A stretch of 7,528 nt of DNA from Ruminococcaceae bacterium UBA1865 (GTDB lineage Bacteria > Bacillota > Clostridia > Oscillospirales > Acutalibacteraceae), in the NCBI GenBank assembly GCA_002338255.1, contig DDHX01000062.1, positions 62,502 through 70,029 of the forward strand. The letters run 5' to 3'. The position numbers were made by a program, and so were the translations under genes. The notes beneath the pieces are model-generated. The model was not told where the DNA came from. It saw only the letters and a list, made by a program, of their open reading frames with translations, and searched no databases. Position 1 is the stretch's first letter. Every line of letters starts with the position of its first letter. Of this stretch, positions 5,447-7,528 are shown one piece after another.

Positions 5447-5941
5447 ATGCAAAAACGTATCAGTAACCTGCCTTTTAGCGGTACTCCCGAGCAGAGAAAA
5501 AAGCTCGATGAGATCATTGAAAGGAACAAAAGCTTAAAAGGCGCAATTTTGCCTGTATTGCAGGAGGCTCAGGATGTCTACGGATATCTTCCTGCCGAAG
5601 TGCAGAGTATCATCGCGGACGGATTAGGCGTGCCACTGGAGGAAGTGTTTGGCGTTTCCACCTTCTATTCCCAGTTCTCGTTAACACCGAAAGGAAAATA
5701 CAATGTATCTATCTGCCTTGGTACGGCCTGTTACGTAAAAGGCGCCGCCGCAGTTTTGGATAAATTGACTTCTGCTTTGGGAATTCAGCCCGAGGAATGC
5801 ACCCCCGACGGAAAATTTTCGCTGACCGCCTGCCGCTGCGTAGGAGCCTGCGGCTTAGCACCCGTGCTGACTGTAAACGGCGATGTTTATGGCCGTATGA
5901 CCCCGGAAGAAGTTCCTAATGTTTTGGCAAAATACGAGTAA
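5447..5941 (+). CDS. hydC: NAD-linked [FeFe]-hydrogenase subunit HydC (NuoE-like [2Fe-2S] protein)
   Basis: Cytoplasmic 164-residue thioredoxin-fold ferredoxin of the NuoE family, the small electron-transfer subunit of soluble trimeric or tetrameric hydrogenases. Residues 20-80 form the helical N-terminal part, with the family sequences AQDVYGYLP (41-49) and VFGVSTFYSQF (67-77). Four ligands of one [2Fe-2S] cluster are present: Cys90 and Cys95 in CLGTAC, then Cys131 and Cys135 in CVGAC. The length is normal. GGGAGGA at 5434-5440 precedes the ATG by the usual distance. It heads the hydrogenase operon; the stop shares one base (TAATG) with the following ATP-binding protein. Complex I NuoE is the alternative, but the order HydC, GHKL protein, small ferredoxin, HydB is that of clostridial bifurcating hydrogenases. 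Confidence 0.93.
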   Translation: MQKRISNLPFSGTPEQRKKLDEIIERNKSLKGAILPVLQEAQDVYGYLPAEVQSIIADGLGVPLEEVFGVSTFYSQFSLTPKGKYNVSICLGTACYVKGAAAVLDKLTSALGIQPEECTPDGKFSLTACRCVGACGLAPVLTVNGDVYGRMTPEEVPNVLAKYE

Positions 5942-6519
5942 TGCGTGAACTTTCTTTAAATGTGATGGATATCGTGCAGAATTCGATTTCGGCGGGTGCA
6001 AAGCTCGTGGAGATTGATGTTTACGAGGACGCAAACAGTCTGATCATCAAGATCGCGGACAATGGCTGCGGAATGACCGCCGAACAGACGGCTCATGTAA
6101 CGGACCCGTTTTTCACCACGCGCACCACGCGCAAGGTAGGACTTGGTATTCCGCTATTTAAAATGGAAGCCGAGATGACGGGCGGAAGCCTCGCAATCGA
6201 ATCAGAAAAAGGAGCCGGTACGGTGGTAACGGCAAGGTTCATACCATCCCATGTGGATATGATTCCGCTTGGGGATATCAACTCGACTGTACTGCTGCTC
6301 ATTACCTGTAATGAAGACAGGGATTTTACGTTCCGTCACTGTGTTGACTCACGCGAATTTACCCTTGACACACGCGAACTTCGTGCTGTGTTAGGCGATG
6401 AGGTAAGGCTTAGCTCACCGGATGTGATCGAGTGGATAAAGGGCTACCTCAGTGAACAAACTCAAATTATAAAGGAGGAATCATCAGATGAAGTCTTTAG
6501 CGGAACTTCAGGAGATTAG
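5941..6519 (+). CDS. Hydrogenase-operon GHKL ATP-binding protein
   Basis: Protein of 192 residues whose first half is a GHKL ATPase domain starting right at the N-terminus: N-box VMDIVQNSISAGA (8-20, Asn14), G1 box ADNGCGM (39-45), DPFFTTR lid (55-61), G2 box KVGLGIPL (65-72) and KGAGTVV (90-96). No histidine phospho-acceptor domain precedes it, and the residue equivalent to the kinase Glu is Asp10, so it resembles MutL-type ATPases as much as histidine kinases. Residues about 105-192 form a separate, charged domain with no motif I recognise. Similar genes sit between the NuoE-like and ferredoxin-like genes in clostridial hydrogenase operons (called HydE in Acetobacterium, unrelated to the HydE maturase). 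The start is fused to the HydC stop (TAATG), and the end overlaps the next gene by 32 bases. Role unknown: regulation or ATP-dependent assembly are options. Confidence 0.85.
   Translation: MRELSLNVMDIVQNSISAGAKLVEIDVYEDANSLIIKIADNGCGMTAEQTAHVTDPFFTTRTTRKVGLGIPLFKMEAEMTGGSLAIESEKGAGTVVTARFIPSHVDMIPLGDINSTVLLLITCNEDRDFTFRHCVDSREFTLDTRELRAVLGDEVRLSSPDVIEWIKGYLSEQTQIIKEESSDEVFSGTSGD
6472..6478 (+). promoter_or_regulatory. Ribosome binding site within the GHKL gene for the ferredoxin-like gene
   Basis: AAGGAGG, fully inside the previous coding sequence, stands 9 bases before the ATG at 6488-6490. It fixes that ATG as the start and confirms the 32-base overlap as real, not an overextended frame. 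Confidence 0.85.
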
Positions 6520-6859
6520 AGATAGAACCCGCAATCAGGTCATTCTTCGTGAGAATAACGACAATGCAATCCGCGTCTTGGTCGGCATGGCTACCTGCGG
6601 AATCGCCGCGGGCGCGCGCCCTGTTCTTGCCACCATGGTGGACGAAGTTGCGAAGCGCGGCCTTGCCAATGTGACCGTCACCCAGACGGGCTGCATCGGT
6701 ATTTGCCAGTTTGAGCCGGTCGTTGAGATTGTGACCCCGGGGCAGGAAAAAATTACTTATGTTCATATGACGCCCGAAAAGGCGATTCGTGTGGTTAATG
6801 ACCACTTGGTAAACGGCAGCGTGGTAACAGAGTATACCATAGGTGCCAATTCAAAATAA
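6488..6859 (+). CDS. Small thioredoxin-like [2Fe-2S] ferredoxin-domain protein (HydD-like)
   Basis: Protein of 123 residues with a thioredoxin-like ferredoxin fold related to the C-terminal half of NuoE and the N-terminus of HydB. A helical N-terminal segment (1-25) is followed by VGMATCGIAAGAR (32-44) and TQTGCIGICQFEPVVEI (65-81). Only three cysteines exist in the whole protein (Cys37, Cys69, Cys73). The position where HydB has its second ligand (C-x4-C) is Gly42. The same CGIAAGAR form is, from memory, usual in this clostridial family, so this is a family trait more than a mutation. A subunit of this type (HydD) is found in the Acetobacterium hydrogenase. It is placed 12 bases before HydB with good ribosome sites on both genes. 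Whether it holds a cluster cannot be told from sequence. Confidence 0.85.
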   Translation: MKSLAELQEIRDRTRNQVILRENNDNAIRVLVGMATCGIAAGARPVLATMVDEVAKRGLANVTVTQTGCIGICQFEPVVEIVTPGQEKITYVHMTPEKAIRVVNDHLVNGSVVTEYTIGANSK

Positions 6860-6871
6860 GGAGGCAGAAGC

Positions 6872-7528
6872 ATGTATCGTTCCAACGTACTGGTCTGCGG
6901 CGGTACCGGTTGTACCTCCTCGAACAGTGAGCTTATCATTTCAAGGCTTCACGAGGAAATTGCAGCCCGCGGCCTTGAAAAAGAGGTCAATGTAATCCGC
7001 ACGGGCTGTTTTGGCCTTTGCGCGCTCGGACCAATTATGATCGTGTACCCGGAGGGGTCTTTTTACAGCAGGGTAACGCCGGAGGATATTCCGGAGATCG
7101 TTGAAGAACACCTCTTGAAGGGCAGAATTGTCAGACGTCTTCTGTACCAGGAGACAATTGTTGACGAAAACACCATCAAGTCGCTGAACCATACTCCCTT
7201 TTATGAAAAACAATACCGTGTTGCGCTTCGCAACTGCGGTGTGATTAATCCGGAGAGCATCGACGAATACATAGCGGTCGACGGTTATACCGCACTGGGC
7301 AAGGTTCTGACCGAAATGACACCGGAAGAAGTCATTGATGTAATCAAAAAATCCGGACTGCGCGGCAGAGGCGGCGCGGGCTTCCCGACAGGGCTGAAAT
7401 GGAGCTTTGCGGCGAAGAATCAGGCCGACCAGAAATATGTTTGCTGCAACGCCGATGAAGGCGACCCGGGCGCGTTTATGGACCGTTCGGTTCTTGAAGG
7501 TGACCCGCACGCGGTGCTGGAAGCCATG
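6872..7528 (+). CDS. hydB: NAD-linked [FeFe]-hydrogenase subunit HydB (NuoF-like), C-terminus outside the window
   Basis: Flavin- and NAD(P)-binding diaphorase subunit of the hydrogenase, where electrons from H2 oxidation meet NAD and ferredoxin in bifurcating enzymes. The first 219 codons are visible and the frame stays open to the right edge. Residues 1-90 are an extra N-terminal thioredoxin-like [2Fe-2S] domain with Cys9, Cys14 (CGGTGC), Cys46 and Cys50 (CFGLC). This domain separates HydB/HndC-type proteins from plain NuoF. The NuoF core then begins: [13 protein letters not shown] (162-174) is the NADH/FMN glycine-rich loop and [11 protein letters not shown] (192-202) is the FMN-binding signature. 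The SLBB domain, the NuoF [4Fe-4S] motif and the C-terminal ferredoxin domain would lie outside. AAGGAGG (6858-6864) overlaps the previous stop and precedes the ATG by 7 bases. HydA is expected next. Confidence 0.95.
   Translation, partial: MYRSNVLVCGGTGCTSSNSELIISRLHEEIAARGLEKEVNVIRTGCFGLCALGPIMIVYPEGSFYSRVTPEDIPEIVEEHLLKGRIVRRLLYQETIVDENTIKSLNHTPFYEKQYRVALRNCGVINPESIDEYIAVDGYTALGKVLTEMTPEEVIDVIKKSGLRGRGGAGFPTGLKWSFAAKNQADQKYVCCNADEGDPGAFMDRSVLEGDPHAVLEAM

Noticed and set aside
6941..7510. Long minus-strand open frame of 189 codons
   Set aside because: It runs opposite to HydB, whose motifs and ribosome site are unmistakable; the translation matches no family I know.

Overview
The window looks like part of the chromosome of a strictly anaerobic, hydrogen-metabolising member of the Clostridia (Bacillota), possibly an Oscillospiraceae/Ruminococcaceae-type organism. 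This is inferred from strong GGAGG ribosome binding sites, sigma-A type promoters in AT-rich gaps, and a gene set typical of NAD(P)- and ferredoxin-linked [FeFe]-hydrogenases. The lineage below class level is a guess. Nothing here looks like a mobile element, RNA gene or CRISPR array.

Layout. (1) 1-1811, minus strand: a two-gene serine biosynthesis operon, serC then serA (serA runs off the left edge), read from a near-consensus promoter at 1864-1892. (2) 1812-2062: divergent promoter region holding the serC promoter, the promoter for the plus-strand genes and a perfect 11-bp inverted repeat between them. (3) 2063-5229, plus strand: five tightly packed, overlapping or near-abutting genes: a DRTGG-domain protein, an RsbW/SpoIIAB-like ATP-binding protein, an [FeFe]-hydrogenase-like iron-sulfur protein of the putative sensory (HydS) type, a second DRTGG protein and a PHP-type phosphoesterase. 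(4) 5230-5446: a gap with a probable promoter and a possible Rex operator, but no convincing terminator. (5) 5447-7528, plus strand: the start of an electron-bifurcating/NAD-linked hydrogenase operon: HydC (NuoE-like), a GHKL ATP-binding protein, a small ferredoxin-like protein and HydB (NuoF-like, cut by the right edge). The catalytic subunit HydA is expected just beyond the window.

How the genes may work together. The right-hand genes encode the diaphorase side of a soluble hydrogenase that couples H2, NAD(H) and ferredoxin. The left-hand five genes look like a regulatory or sensory module. Its hydrogenase homologue keeps all four cysteine ligands expected for an H-cluster but has lost the cysteine used for fast proton transfer. 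It sits beside a kinase-like ATPase that keeps the catalytic Glu and Asn of anti-sigma kinases, and a PHP protein with a complete set of metal ligands. My inference is that the module reads H2 or redox state and passes it on by phosphorylation or a small phospho-compound, possibly to control the neighbouring hydrogenase. The individual families are known. The wiring between them is, to my knowledge, not established and is the most interesting point here.
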